Shown here piece by piece: positions 46,561 through 54,873 of a DNA stretch of 64,000 nt. The stretch's first letter is position 1. Every line of letters starts with the position of its first letter. Source of the stretch: an uncultured Bacteriovoracaceae bacterium (lineage in GTDB: Bacteria > Bdellovibrionota > Bacteriovoracia > Bacteriovoracales > Bacteriovoracaceae); assembly GCA_937952395.1 (NCBI GenBank), contig CALFYV010000090.1:62001-126000 (forward strand), in the 5' to 3' direction. The notes under the pieces are model-generated. The model saw only the letters and a program-made list of their open reading frames with translations, was not told the origin of the DNA and searched no databases. A program made the position numbers and the translations under genes.

Positions 46561-47064
46561 ATGCAAGAATATGTTATAGTATATGCAGATGCCGTTGAAC
46601 GGGTTAATTTTGATATTCTAATTATAGAGAAGCAAAAACCAGATTGGCAAAAAAATCGTTGGAATCTTCCAGGCGGAAAAATAGAATTGGGTGAAAGTCC
46701 TATAGAAGCAGCCGAACGTGAATTGAAAGAAGAAGCTGGTGATATTAAAGCTTTTTTTTCTTCCGAGGTTATAGGAACGATTAATGGTTCTTGGGGTAAG
46801 GTTTATTGTGTTAAAGTAGGAGTTTATCAAAAAAAGCCTTTATCTCCTGGAGAAAATGAAATTGAAAATATCTTTTGGAAAGATTGGCACGACATAAAAG
46901 ATGATCCTAGACTTCTTCCTAATTTAAAAGTTATCATTCCTTTGGCTCGAATGGGAGTAAAAGGTTGGAATTTTTATGATGAAGGGCCTTCTTGGGGAAA
47001 AGAATGGCATTCTTTTGATGTTGAAGTAAAAAATGGTTGGCCAATTGAAAATAATAATGAATAG
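46561..47064 (+). CDS. Nudix hydrolase
   Basis: A 167-aa protein with a complete Nudix box, GGKIELGESPIEAAERELKE + EAGDI (~residues 38-62; GX5EX7REUXEEXGU). Hydrolyses nucleoside diphosphates linked to another group; possible substrates are oxidised nucleotides, ADP-ribose, NAD or capped RNA. The flanking strands (YVIVYADAVERVNFDILIIE) are typical. Acts in the cytoplasm. Between polymerase and helicase genes. Confidence 0.92.
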   Translation: MQEYVIVYADAVERVNFDILIIEKQKPDWQKNRWNLPGGKIELGESPIEAAERELKEEAGDIKAFFSSEVIGTINGSWGKVYCVKVGVYQKKPLSPGENEIENIFWKDWHDIKDDPRLLPNLKVIIPLARMGVKGWNFYDEGPSWGKEWHSFDVEVKNGWPIENNNE

Positions 47065-47088
47065 TTATTGATTAGAAATTGAGAAGAT

Positions 47089-48657
47089 ATGACATTGGAT
47101 GAACTAACTTTAGAAGAACAAAAGTTGCTAGAAAAGCTCCCAGACCCAGATGCCGAGACACAAGGGCAATATAGTTGGGATGAAGAACTACAAAGAGAAG
47201 TAATGGGGCTTTTGTTGAATGACAAATATTTTGTCACTCAAAGTCAAGGCTTGGTCAAACCTTCTTATTTCACTAATGAATGTCATAAAATAACTTCTGG
47301 AATTATCTTTAATTATTTCGAGAAATATAAAAACCTTCCTAATAAAACACAGTTAGTCTATGAATTAAAAGAAAAGCTTAAAAATAGAGAACCCAAACAT
47401 ACTGTTTACTATTTATCTGAATTAAATACTGTTTGTGATTACTATGTTCCTGGAATTGAACATAGGGATTATTATTTAGATAAAATTACAAATTTTGCCA
47501 AGGGAATGGCAATGAAATCAGCTTTCAATGAATCTTTGAAAGAGTTTCAAAAAGCCCCAGAAGCAGAAGAGACCTGGGTAAAGATAGAAGGTTTATTACG
47601 AGACGCAATGAATGTGGATCGTAATTTTGATATGGGATTGGATTATTTTAGGGAATTTGAGGATCGGTATCAAAGACAGGCTGAAAAGAAACAGGCTGAT
47701 GAAGTATTTGTTACTGGATTTCCTGCTATAGATGAATCTCTTTCTAATGGTGGATTAGCTCGTGGGGAAATAGGTTCGGTTGTTGGTATAAGTGGTTCTG
47801 GTAAAAGTATCATGTTGGTGAACATTGCTGTCGCCAATATTCATCGAGATAAAAAAGTTTTATATATTTCTCTAGAAATTGATGCTGATAAATGTGCCGA
47901 AAGATTTGATGCACAATTTGCCAATCCTAATCCTTTCGGAGAAGAATCTAATCAAGTTACCATTAAAAACCTGAGCGATAATAAAGAAACTCTTTTTAAT
48001 GCGTTGAGAGAATATGTTTCTGATAAAGACGATGAAAGATTGTTGGTTATCAGACAATTTCCTGCTGGTCAATTAGACTTATCTACTTTGAGAGCTTATT
48101 TTTCCCAACTAAAATTACTTGGTTTTCTACCAGATGTGGTTATTATAGATTATGTGGGAGAAATGAAAGATTATCCTGGTATGCCTACCTGGGAAAGCCG
48201 TCAGAAAATAGTTAGAGATTTAAGAGGATTCGCTGTAGAAGAACAGGTTGTCGTTTTTACCGCTATGCAACCTGATTCTAGAAGTCGAGAAGCAATTAAT
48301 TCTGGCGGTATTATTGATGATGAAAATTTGGCGGAATCTAAAGGGCAAGTCAGGCCGTTGGATGCTTTGTGGTCTATCAATCAATTAAAAACAGAACGAG
48401 AATGTAATCTTGCTAGATTATTTGTAATTAAACATCGTGATGGTAAAAGTAGATTTGATGTTCATGTTGAATTTGATTATAATACATTAAAAATGCGACA
48501 AATATCTGAAAATAAATATGTTAAAATACACAAAGAATATCAAAACAAAAAAGAAGAAACAGTAACAGCAGCCCTCAAAGAAACAGAAGAACAAAAAGTT
48601 AACAGAATAGTCGGCGGCAATAAATTTCAAGATGATGTTGGCTATTTAAATGATTAA
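47089..48657 (+). CDS. Replicative DNA helicase (DnaB/gp41-like)
   Basis: A 522-aa RecA-fold helicase. Walker A GISGSGKSIM (~residues 233-242), Walker B LPDVVIIDYVGEM (~345), and a later motif VVFTAMQPDSRSREA (~385), all in the DnaB/gp41 arrangement. The N-terminal 190 residues form the helical primase/loader-interaction part. It opens duplex DNA 5'-3' at the fork. Directly followed by the UvsY-like gene. Confidence 0.92.
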   Translation: MTLDELTLEEQKLLEKLPDPDAETQGQYSWDEELQREVMGLLLNDKYFVTQSQGLVKPSYFTNECHKITSGIIFNYFEKYKNLPNKTQLVYELKEKLKNREPKHTVYYLSELNTVCDYYVPGIEHRDYYLDKITNFAKGMAMKSAFNESLKEFQKAPEAEETWVKIEGLLRDAMNVDRNFDMGLDYFREFEDRYQRQAEKKQADEVFVTGFPAIDESLSNGGLARGEIGSVVGISGSGKSIMLVNIAVANIHRDKKVLYISLEIDADKCAERFDAQFANPNPFGEESNQVTIKNLSDNKETLFNALREYVSDKDDERLLVIRQFPAGQLDLSTLRAYFSQLKLLGFLPDVVIIDYVGEMKDYPGMPTWESRQKIVRDLRGFAVEEQVVVFTAMQPDSRSREAINSGGIIDDENLAESKGQVRPLDALWSINQLKTERECNLARLFVIKHRDGKSRFDVHVEFDYNTLKMRQISENKYVKIHKEYQNKKEETVTAALKETEEQKVNRIVGGNKFQDDVGYLND

Positions 48658-48665
48658 GGAAAAAT

Positions 48666-49151
48666 ATGAATCCAACTGATAATATTAGAACTATTGATTT
48701 AGGTGATGAAGAAGTTATTCTTGATCCTAAGAAATTTCAATTCAACGATAGTACATTGAATAAATTTATGGAAGGACTTAGTTTGTGGTATGATTACTAT
48801 TCTTCCAAAACAGCCAAGGCTGAAGAATTGATGTTGACTGCCGAGGAGAAGCATCAAGAGCTATATCTAGAAAAGTTTTTAGAAGGCAAGCAAGAGGGTT
48901 TGTCGGACAAAGGAGCAGATGCTTTTGCTCGCACTGATGCTGCAATAAAAGCAAAACAATCAGAAGTGACAAAATACAAATCAGCAGTAAAACATCTTAA
49001 AGAATATTTGAAGTCTTTTGACAAAGCTCATTCAATGGCACAAAATCGTGGTTATATGATTCGTAAAGAGATGGAAAAATTGAATTCAGACATTTATCAT
49101 TCTCGTGGCGATTTCAACATTGATGATATCATAGGCAAAGGCAATGACTGA
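48666..49151 (+). CDS. UvsY-like recombination mediator (tentative)
   Basis: A 161-aa helical protein. It resembles T4 UvsY in its order of elements: a short FIDS-like start (PKKFQFNDSTLNKFM), a Trp/Tyr cluster followed by long coiled coil, and the ending RGYMIRKEMEKL (UvsY: RGFAIKHIQDM). UvsY loads UvsX onto gp32-coated ssDNA. The similarity is by eye and low; its place between the helicase and the gp32/UvsX genes supports it. Confidence 0.6.
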   Translation: MNPTDNIRTIDLGDEEVILDPKKFQFNDSTLNKFMEGLSLWYDYYSSKTAKAEELMLTAEEKHQELYLEKFLEGKQEGLSDKGADAFARTDAAIKAKQSEVTKYKSAVKHLKEYLKSFDKAHSMAQNRGYMIRKEMEKLNSDIYHSRGDFNIDDIIGKGND

Positions 49152-49710
49152 TGTATCTGGTTTAAATTATGTTTCTAATTTTTTAACGAATCAAGAATGT
49201 GAATCTTTGCTTCATTACATTGATTCAATGCCATGGATGACAGATTTAAAACGACGGGTTCAGCATTATGGATATCGTTATGACTATAAATTAAGAGCAG
49301 TAGATTATTCGATGTATTTGGGAGAATTGCCCTTTTTCATCTCAGATATTGCTGATAAACTAATTAGTCGGAACTTAGTTTCTGAAAGACCGGATCAAGC
49401 AATTGTTAATGAATATCTGCCGGGTCAAGGAATTTCGGCCCATATAGATTGTGAACCTTGTTTTAAAGATACAATTGTCACGATTAGTTTAGGCTGGCCT
49501 TATGAAATGGAGTTCTTTACATTTAAAAATGATGAGAAAAACATAAAATATATTCAATTAGAAGTTGGAAGTGCTTTAGTTATAAGTGGCGAAGCAAGAT
49601 ATGAACGGTTTCATCAAATACGGGGTCGCAAAAAAGATCATAGCATCCCTCGTCAAAGGCGAGTATCTTTGACATTTAGAAATGTGATATTGGAGAATAC
49701 CAATGATTAA
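49144..49710 (+). CDS. AlkB-like 2-oxoglutarate/Fe(II) dioxygenase
   Basis: A 188-aa protein with the double-stranded beta-helix motifs: AHIDCEPCF (HxD, ~residues 99-107), RFHQIRGRKK (~157-166; distal His) and RRVSLTFRNV (~174-183; 2-oxoglutarate Arg). VNEYLPGQGISAHID is characteristic of AlkB. Such enzymes oxidatively remove alkyl groups from DNA or RNA bases. Overlaps the UvsY-like and the next gene by eight bases each. Confidence 0.88.
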   Translation: MTDVSGLNYVSNFLTNQECESLLHYIDSMPWMTDLKRRVQHYGYRYDYKLRAVDYSMYLGELPFFISDIADKLISRNLVSERPDQAIVNEYLPGQGISAHIDCEPCFKDTIVTISLGWPYEMEFFTFKNDEKNIKYIQLEVGSALVISGEARYERFHQIRGRKKDHSIPRQRRVSLTFRNVILENTND

Positions 49711-50080
49711 GGCTGAAGAACTTCGCAAGAAAACTAAAGAATGTCAATTGAAAAGAGTTCAAAATGAATATGAATTTCCAACTATTCGATCTCATAATGA
49801 ACAAAAACAAGTTAGAGATCATTTAAATAGAAGAAGAAATTTAATTCCTGAAGAGATTAAAAGATTTGAGCGTGTTTTATTAGAACACGTAGAAAAAGGA
49901 AATAGTTGTCGTTTTTCTTTAGGATCAGATATCCATAGTAATTGGGAAAACGATCCTGTTCATTTAGCTCTTGTAAAATATTGTGAAGATGCTGGATTAA
50001 AATATAAAGTCTATAATTATAAAGAGCCTGTTGGATTTCATCAGGAAATGTATCGTCATTGTTTGGTAGTAACATGGTAA
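49703..50080 (+). CDS. Unknown protein
   Basis: A 125-aa protein: basic N-terminal helix (MIKAEELRKKTKECQLKRVQ), then an alpha/beta C-terminal domain with several His (PVGFHQEMYRHCLVVTW). No family recognised. Coupled to AlkB-like gene upstream and the glycosylase gene downstream (seven-base overlap). Confidence 0.65.
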   Translation: MIKAEELRKKTKECQLKRVQNEYEFPTIRSHNEQKQVRDHLNRRRNLIPEEIKRFERVLLEHVEKGNSCRFSLGSDIHSNWENDPVHLALVKYCEDAGLKYKVYNYKEPVGFHQEMYRHCLVVTW

Positions 50081-50634
50081 ATCCTTCTAAAATAACAAAT
50101 TTTAAACTTAGTAAACCTCGCTTAGAAGAACGAATTCTTTTTTGGATATGTGCAGCCGGGAAAAACGCAATATCCTCAGCAAAAGGTTTAGATCGTTTTT
50201 TAACGATAATCAATGGACATGACAATCCTTTTCAAGCAATTCGTGTTGTTGGTTTAAAAAAGCTTCCTAAATTATTGAAAAGCTGTGGAATTGGATGTTA
50301 TAACAACAAGGCTGCTGCTTTTTGGTCGTTGGCTAATTCCGATATAAATTTGAGGACTTGTTCTGCACAAGATTTAGAAACGATAAAAGGGATTGGCAGG
50401 AAGACTTCACGTTGTTTTATAATGCATAGTCGCAAAAATGCACGCCATGCTGGGCTTGATGTACATATTTTAAGTTTTTTACGAGACAGTGGCTATGATG
50501 CACCTAAAATAACGCCTTCTAGCGAAAAAGAATATTTAAGATTAGAAAATATATTTTTAAAATTAGCAGATAAATCAAACTTGCCAGTAGCAGAATTTGA
50601 TTTGTTAATTTGGCGTGAATACTCAGGTAGATAA
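50074..50634 (+). CDS. HhH-GPD-type DNA glycosylase
   Basis: A 186-aa protein with the helix-hairpin-helix (TIKGIGRKTSRCF, ~residues 104-116) followed by the GxD catalytic block (GLDVHILSFLRD, ~128-139), as in endonuclease III-type DNA glycosylases. The usual C-terminal iron-sulphur cysteines are not present. Excises damaged bases; the damage class is unknown. ATG 50074 overlaps the upstream stop. Next to the AlkB-like gene, giving a small repair module. Confidence 0.8.
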   Translation: MVNPSKITNFKLSKPRLEERILFWICAAGKNAISSAKGLDRFLTIINGHDNPFQAIRVVGLKKLPKLLKSCGIGCYNNKAAAFWSLANSDINLRTCSAQDLETIKGIGRKTSRCFIMHSRKNARHAGLDVHILSFLRDSGYDAPKITPSSEKEYLRLENIFLKLADKSNLPVAEFDLLIWREYSGR

Positions 50635-50646
50635 GAAAGGTTGATT

Positions 50647-50928
50647 ATGAGCAATTATAAAAATGAATATTTAGATAATTTTTTTGAACTTATGAGAAAA
50701 GAAAGAGAATATGCTGCCCAATGGGGAGATGATTTTGATGCAAAAAATACTCCTAATGATTGGGTAGCTTATGTGACTAGATATTTAGGACAAACGGTCA
50801 CGATGCCTTGGGATGCCAAAAAATTCAAAGAACAAATGGTAAAAACCGCTACGCTTTGTGCATCAGCAGTTGAGTGGTGCGACAGAACTAATGGTGATAT
50901 GGCAAAGAGACATTATGATAAGGATTAA
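50647..50928 (+). CDS. Small conserved-looking phage protein
   Basis: A 93-aa protein starting MSNYKNEYLDNF, with GDDFDAKNTPNDWVAYVTRY (~residues 26-45), a segment that I have seen in several large-phage hypothetical proteins but cannot tie to a function. C-terminal half is a single helix with ATLCASAVEWCDR. GAAAGG ribosome site. Unknown role. Confidence 0.68.
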   Translation: MSNYKNEYLDNFFELMRKEREYAAQWGDDFDAKNTPNDWVAYVTRYLGQTVTMPWDAKKFKEQMVKTATLCASAVEWCDRTNGDMAKRHYDKD

Positions 50929-50929
50929 T

Positions 50930-51103
50930 ATGTTTAGTCTAGATGTTAAATTTGAGAACAATAATATTACATTAATTTAAAAAAACAATGAAGGCAATAA
51001 AACAGAAATATCTTTTGAAAGAGAATATTCGCATTATTTAAGAGACTCATTGATAGAAATTGTTAAGAAAATTGATTTCTATAATGACTCTCGGTTTCAC
51101 TAA
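50930..51103 (+). pseudogene. Small gene interrupted by an in-frame UAA
   Basis: From ATG 50930 (AAGGA upstream) the frame gives MFSLDVKFENNNITLI and a TAA at 50978. The same frame then continues for 40 more codons (KNNEGNKTEISFEREYSHYL and on) to a stop at 51101. The downstream part has convincing coding composition and fits the first half as strand-turn-strand-helix. Either a nonsense mutation inactivated the gene or the codon is read through; the first is simpler. Confidence 0.55.
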
Positions 51104-51131
51104 CTATTATATACATTTTATAGGAGGAAAT

Positions 51132-51452
51132 ATGGCTAATTATTGGTTAAGTAAAAACAAAATTGTCAACACCCCAGAGGCAACAGAGAATTTGTATGAA
51201 ATTTTTTGGGCTGCTGCTAGTGGCAACAACGGAGCAATTGAAATTGGATGGCCTGTAGAAGAGTCCGCAGACCCAGTTTATATGAGTGTTTCATATGATG
51301 TGTGGTATGAAGAACTTTGTAAGTATGCTGGAACTTATGGATGGGAAGAGTATGTTAGAAGTGATAAGGAAGCTTGGAGATTGTCTTATGAAGACAACAT
51401 GACTCCAGAAGAAGCTTTTCTTGAAGATGCTTCTTATTGGGAAGAAGGTTAA
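51132..51452 (+). CDS. MxNYWL-type small acidic protein
   Basis: A 106-aa acidic protein starting MANYWLSKNKIVNT after an ideal AGGAGG ribosome site. Trp/Tyr-rich middle (IGWPVEESADPVYMSVSYDV) and acidic C-terminus. Belongs to the group with the MxN[YH]WL N-terminus; the next gene also carries it. Function unknown. Confidence 0.7.
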   Translation: MANYWLSKNKIVNTPEATENLYEIFWAAASGNNGAIEIGWPVEESADPVYMSVSYDVWYEELCKYAGTYGWEEYVRSDKEAWRLSYEDNMTPEEAFLEDASYWEEG

Positions 51453-51453
51453 A

Positions 51454-51657
51454 ATGAGTAATTATTGGCTTGACAAAATTAATAAAGATTTCTGGATTCC
51501 GGTTAAACCAAGCTCGCCTGCATCGGTTCGAGTTTATGCCCAAAATCTAGGAGAGATCGATGATTTAGTTGACTTTAAAAACAAACTATATACACCATTC
51601 AAATTCCCAGATAAATTATATACGCCGAATCCAACAAGTAAAAATAATTATAAATAA
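51454..51657 (+). CDS. MxNYWL-type small protein
   Basis: A 67-aa protein starting MSNYWLDKINKDFWIPVKP. Contains two LYTP motifs (NKLYTPFKFPDKLYTP). Start two bases after the stop of the preceding MxNYWL gene, after GAAGAAGG. Looks partly disordered. Unknown. Confidence 0.68.
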   Translation: MSNYWLDKINKDFWIPVKPSSPASVRVYAQNLGEIDDLVDFKNKLYTPFKFPDKLYTPNPTSKNNYK

Positions 51658-51658
51658 A

Positions 51659-51687
51659 TTGTTGCATATAACAATTTGTGTTATAAA
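51659..51687 (+). promoter_or_regulatory. Sigma70-type promoter
   Basis: TTGTTG (51659-51664) and TATAAA (51682-51687) with a 17-nt spacer, in a 268-bp stretch without an ordinary gene. It faces the ncRNA candidate at 51699-51907. Confidence 0.55.
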
Positions 51688-51698
51688 AAATATATATA

Positions 51699-51907
51699 CT
51701 TTGTCCATGAATGTGGTCTCATTTAGATGAAAATAGCTTTAACGATATGTGTGCTAGCTCGTTATCGCTACATCTGAAAAGAATGGATTTGCACTCAAAT
51801 CTGATGATGCTTTGCGTCAAGGTTTAAATGAAATTCACAGGCAAAAACACGCCGACATGGATAAAAGGGATTTTAAAGGTTGTTCTTTTAAAATCCCTTT
51901 TTTTATG
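51699..51907 (+). ncRNA. Candidate ~210-nt small RNA
   Basis: Between the promoter at 51659-51687 and a strong terminator is a ~210-nt stretch with no good open frame. Near its 5' side TAGC-tt-TAACGA pairs with TCGTTA-tc-GCTA (about 51738-51774) around a 13-nt loop. One 16-codon frame (start 51728, MKIALTICVLARYRYI) exists but lacks a ribosome site. The part 51775-51860 is open in one frame without a start. No known RNA family recognised. Confidence 0.5.
51863..51907 (+). terminator. Strong rho-independent terminator
   Basis: A 14-bp stem (AAAGGGATTTTAAA / TTTAAAATCCCTTT) with an 8-nt loop, followed by a run of T. It ends the small-RNA candidate and isolates the next gene at 51926. Confidence 0.92.
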
Positions 51908-51925
51908 CGCAAACTATTATAATAT

Positions 51926-52543
51926 ATGGAGCTAAAAGAACTAAAAGAAAGATTAGATTTGGACTTAGAAAGAAGTCTAGTTAGTCCTTCTGTGCTTTTA
52001 GATGATTTGAGTGTAATTGATGAGCGTGATCGGAAATTAAGTCAATATGTCGATCCACTATATGTTCCTGTATATTATCATCTAGGCAAGTATTTAAAAC
52101 CAAATAATTTACTAGAGTTTGGCCTTGGTCTAGGTCTTTTCAGCACTTGTTTTATGAAAAGTTGCAAAACAGTTGAAAACTTCCTTGGATTTCAGGAAAA
52201 AACTGATAAGTATTATTCTGATAAATTTGCTTTGCGAAACATTAAAAAAGTTCTAAATGGCAATATAAGTTTATATTATGGACAACCAGCAGATAAGAAG
52301 TTTTTTGAGGCTGTTTCAAAACGTAAATGGAATGTTGCTATTTTGCACGAAGAAAAAGATTATGATGAACATATGTTCGAATTAGATATTTCTTGGCAAC
52401 ATTTAGACGAAGATGGATATTTAATTATAGATCATATTAGTTCGAAAAACACATCAACAGCATTTGAAAATTTTTGTAAAATAGAAAATAGAAAACCAAT
52501 ATTTATTGAAACAAGATACAAATTAGGCATTGCAAAGAAATAA
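51926..52543 (+). CDS. Class I SAM-dependent methyltransferase-like protein
   Basis: A 205-aa Rossmann-fold protein. LLEFGLGLGLFSTCFMK (~residues 67-83) matches motif I (ExGxGxG), WNVAILHEEKDYDEHM (~135) and DEDGYLIIDHISSKN (~160-174) fit the later motifs of small-molecule (Methyltransf_24-like) methyltransferases. Substrate not known. Starts directly after the terminator at 51863-51907, so its promoter must lie in the last bases before ATG or overlap the terminator. Confidence 0.72.
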   Translation: MELKELKERLDLDLERSLVSPSVLLDDLSVIDERDRKLSQYVDPLYVPVYYHLGKYLKPNNLLEFGLGLGLFSTCFMKSCKTVENFLGFQEKTDKYYSDKFALRNIKKVLNGNISLYYGQPADKKFFEAVSKRKWNVAILHEEKDYDEHMFELDISWQHLDEDGYLIIDHISSKNTSTAFENFCKIENRKPIFIETRYKLGIAKK

Positions 52544-52552
52544 GGAGTTATC

Positions 52553-53299
52553 ATGGGTTTTGAAGTAGTGTTTCACTACCACGAAGAAGTAGAAAAGGGA
52601 GAATATAACTACGAGGAAACTAAAACCAAGACTAGTAAAGTAGGGTCTCCTTATGAAGAAGTTTCATTAGAGGTTTTGGCTGGTCGCATTATGGCACAAT
52701 TGGCCCGTCGCAATATTTTGGTTGTAGATGTTGAGATATACGAATTTACTAAAAAGAAATTGAATTATCGTGAAGCCGATGATGGTGTTGTAATTAAAAA
52801 CAAGAAATTTAAGTTTGATGATGGGCCGGTAGTAGTAGAAGCAGCCGAAGATGCTGAGGAAAATGCCGAAACTCAGCTTCAGAAACTACTGGCAAATCCA
52901 GCAATCCAGGCAGCCTTAAATTCTTCTGGTGTTAAACCTCACAATACACCCGCCGCCGTGTCGCCGTCGCCGCCTCCTCCTCCTTCAACAGGTGTTAAAA
53001 AGGCTTTGCGGCAAGAGATATTCGATCCAGACCCAGTTCTTTTGAAAGATGCTAAGAAAAGAGGATTGGCTTTTACTGTAGGTAAGAAATATCCAATCTA
53101 TTCAGAAAAAATTGGTCCTGTTGGCATGGTATATGAAGTTAAAGACGATAATGGGCATAATTGTCGATTAGCCGATAAGTTTTTTCTACCCCCTACAGCA
53201 GGGCTGACGGGCTTTGAAGAACCTGTGCAAGAAAGTCAGGCCGAAGGCCAATTGAATTGGAATGGAGTTGTTGAAGACAATATCCCAAATTTAAGATAA
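52553..53299 (+). CDS. Two-domain protein with a proline-rich linker
   Basis: A 248-aa protein: an N-terminal beta-alpha domain (~1-90, EVVFHYHEEVEKGEYNY...), a linker with a run of prolines (SPSPPPPPSTG, ~135-145) and a C-terminal beta-rich domain (~155-220). No family recognised. A GGAG-like ribosome site (AAGGAG) precedes ATG 52553. Sits in the operon before gp32. Confidence 0.66.
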   Translation: MGFEVVFHYHEEVEKGEYNYEETKTKTSKVGSPYEEVSLEVLAGRIMAQLARRNILVVDVEIYEFTKKKLNYREADDGVVIKNKKFKFDDGPVVVEAAEDAEENAETQLQKLLANPAIQAALNSSGVKPHNTPAAVSPSPPPPPSTGVKKALRQEIFDPDPVLLKDAKKRGLAFTVGKKYPIYSEKIGPVGMVYEVKDDNGHNCRLADKFFLPPTAGLTGFEEPVQESQAEGQLNWNGVVEDNIPNLR

Positions 53300-53308
53300 G
53301 GAAATATT

Positions 53309-53752
53309 ATGGCAAAAAAGAAACTAAAAGAGAAAAAGGCAAAAGCCAAAGAAAGAGCAACAGCAAAGCAAAAACATAAGAAAAAACTGTTTGCTATGAG
53401 AAAAAAGAGATCGGAAAGGGCTCAGGCGAAATTGGAACACAAGCATCGGAACAAACTATCGCCTATTTGTAAAAAAACCGATTTAGAAAAAACTGAAGAA
53501 AATATAAACCATAATTTGGAAATTCTTCAAGCATTAGAACAAGAATATTTAGACTCGATGAAAAAGCGAGAAAATTTACAAGAAGAATTAGAAGCAGAAG
53601 GATATTCTAGCATTGAAGAAAAAATGGAGGCTATCAAGCAAAAATCTGCTGAGATGGTTGCCAAGCTTCAAGAAGATGTAGAAAATGAGAAAGTTTCTAA
53701 AGAAATTGCCGATGAAATAATGCCGCTTGAAGAAAAATCTTCAAAAAAATGA
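53309..53752 (+). CDS. Lys-rich coiled-coil protein
   Basis: A 147-aa protein: residues 1-50 are almost all Lys/Arg/Ala (KKKLKEKKAKAKERATAKQK), then two long heptad coiled coils (~55-95, ~95-140). Possible nucleic-acid or polymerase binding by charge; no family. RBS AAGGAAATATT. Unknown. Confidence 0.62.
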   Translation: MAKKKLKEKKAKAKERATAKQKHKKKLFAMRKKRSERAQAKLEHKHRNKLSPICKKTDLEKTEENINHNLEILQALEQEYLDSMKKRENLQEELEAEGYSSIEEKMEAIKQKSAEMVAKLQEDVENEKVSKEIADEIMPLEEKSSKK

Positions 53753-53769
53753 AAATCCATTAAAGTCTA

Positions 53770-53798
53770 TTGACCTTTGATACGATATACATTATAGA
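53770..53798 (+). promoter_or_regulatory. Sigma70-type promoter for the gp32-like gene
   Basis: TTGACC (53770-53775) and TATAGA (53793-53798) with a 17-nt spacer, 35 bp upstream of the gp32-like ATG and preceded by the end of the coiled-coil gene. The next gene has its own ribosome site (GGAG). Confidence 0.72.
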
Positions 53799-53832
53799 AC
53801 GTAGATAACTTTTTTAACTGGAGTAACGTATT

Positions 53833-54786
53833 ATGAGTTTGGATATTCAAGGATTAATGGAAGACGCTGAGCGTCTGAGTAAGGAAAATAATTCAAGTGA
53901 CTTTCTAGAGAACTTTGTTAAATTTCCTTCTGATGGCGGTGTTGTGGTTGTGAGATTGCTCGGGCCTGCTAGCCCTGGAATGTTTGACAACAAAACAAAC
54001 CCCTTCTATCAAAGCACTCGTATTCACCGAGTCAATGGAAAAAGCCTTCATTGTTTGAAGACTTTAAATAACAACAAATGGGAAGGAGATTGTCCTATTT
54101 GTCTTTATTACAATTGGCTTTGGAAAGAAAGCGAGACAAAAGACCCTGCCGAGGCCGAAAAGCTGCAAAATCAGGCGAGAGCAATTAAGCCTATTGAGCG
54201 TTATTACTTTAATTGTATTGTCCGCAAAGAAGTCGATGAAAAGACAAATGAAGTCCGTGAAAATGTGGGGCCAAAGATTTTAAGTATCGGCAAGACACTT
54301 CTAAAGAAAATTATCACCGGAATTGTTGGTGATAAAGAAATGGAAGAGCCTGCTTTGGGCGATGTCACCGATTTTAAAACTGGACGGGACTTCAAGATTA
54401 TCAAGACTATCCGTCAATCTCATGGAAGATCATTCCCAAATTATGATCAATCGAAGTTCTTAGAGCCAAGCCCGGTTGATCCTGATTTAGCCAAGAAGTG
54501 TATGGAGAATCTTCATAATCTAGTTACGCTTCGTCATCCACCTGAGACTGAAGAAGCTAAATTAGAATTGAAGAAGCATTTGGGTTTGATCCCCGATACA
54601 GAGGGAACATCGTTTGATCCTACTGAGTTTCAAACAGATACCAGCACAAGTGTGAGTGTTGAAAAAGATGTTCCATCTGAAAAAACCGAAGCTCCTGTTT
54701 CGGAGTCTAAGGTTGAATCTTCAACTGCTGTTGAGGAGCTTGAAGATGATGATGATTTCATCAACAAGTTGCGTGAGATAGGTTAA
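53833..54786 (+). CDS. Single-stranded DNA-binding protein (gp32-like)
   Basis: Coats ssDNA and coordinates recombination and replication. The 317-aa protein (T4 gp32 is 301) has the gp32-type zinc site in the core: HCLKTLNNNKWEGDCPICLY (~residues 69-88), an OB-fold core to ~215, and a very acidic C-terminal tail (EELEDDDDFINKLREIG) for partner contacts. Follows its own promoter and is followed by a strong terminator, a monocistronic arrangement as for T4 gene 32. Confidence 0.88.
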   Translation: MSLDIQGLMEDAERLSKENNSSDFLENFVKFPSDGGVVVVRLLGPASPGMFDNKTNPFYQSTRIHRVNGKSLHCLKTLNNNKWEGDCPICLYYNWLWKESETKDPAEAEKLQNQARAIKPIERYYFNCIVRKEVDEKTNEVRENVGPKILSIGKTLLKKIITGIVGDKEMEEPALGDVTDFKTGRDFKIIKTIRQSHGRSFPNYDQSKFLEPSPVDPDLAKKCMENLHNLVTLRHPPETEEAKLELKKHLGLIPDTEGTSFDPTEFQTDTSTSVSVEKDVPSEKTEAPVSESKVESSTAVEELEDDDDFINKLREIG

Positions 54787-54804
54787 TCTTGATTTCAATA
54801 AAAG

Positions 54805-54840
54805 AATCTCATATGGCCTTGTGCTATATGAGATTTTTTT
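54805..54840 (+). terminator. Rho-independent terminator after the gp32-like gene
   Basis: AATCTCATAT and ATATGAGATT form a 10-bp stem around 11 nt (GGCCTTGTGCT), followed by six or seven T. Located 19 bp after the gp32 stop. Confidence 0.9.
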
Positions 54841-54873
54841 ATATACTTTTGACATAACAAAAAGGAAAATATA

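Noticed and set aside
51775..51900. A coding fragment in the ncRNA region (open frame reading SEKNGFALKSDDALRQGL)
   Set aside because: No start codon or ribosome site before it, and a stop lies directly upstream; the frame runs into the terminator stem. Could be a remnant, but I cannot support a gene.
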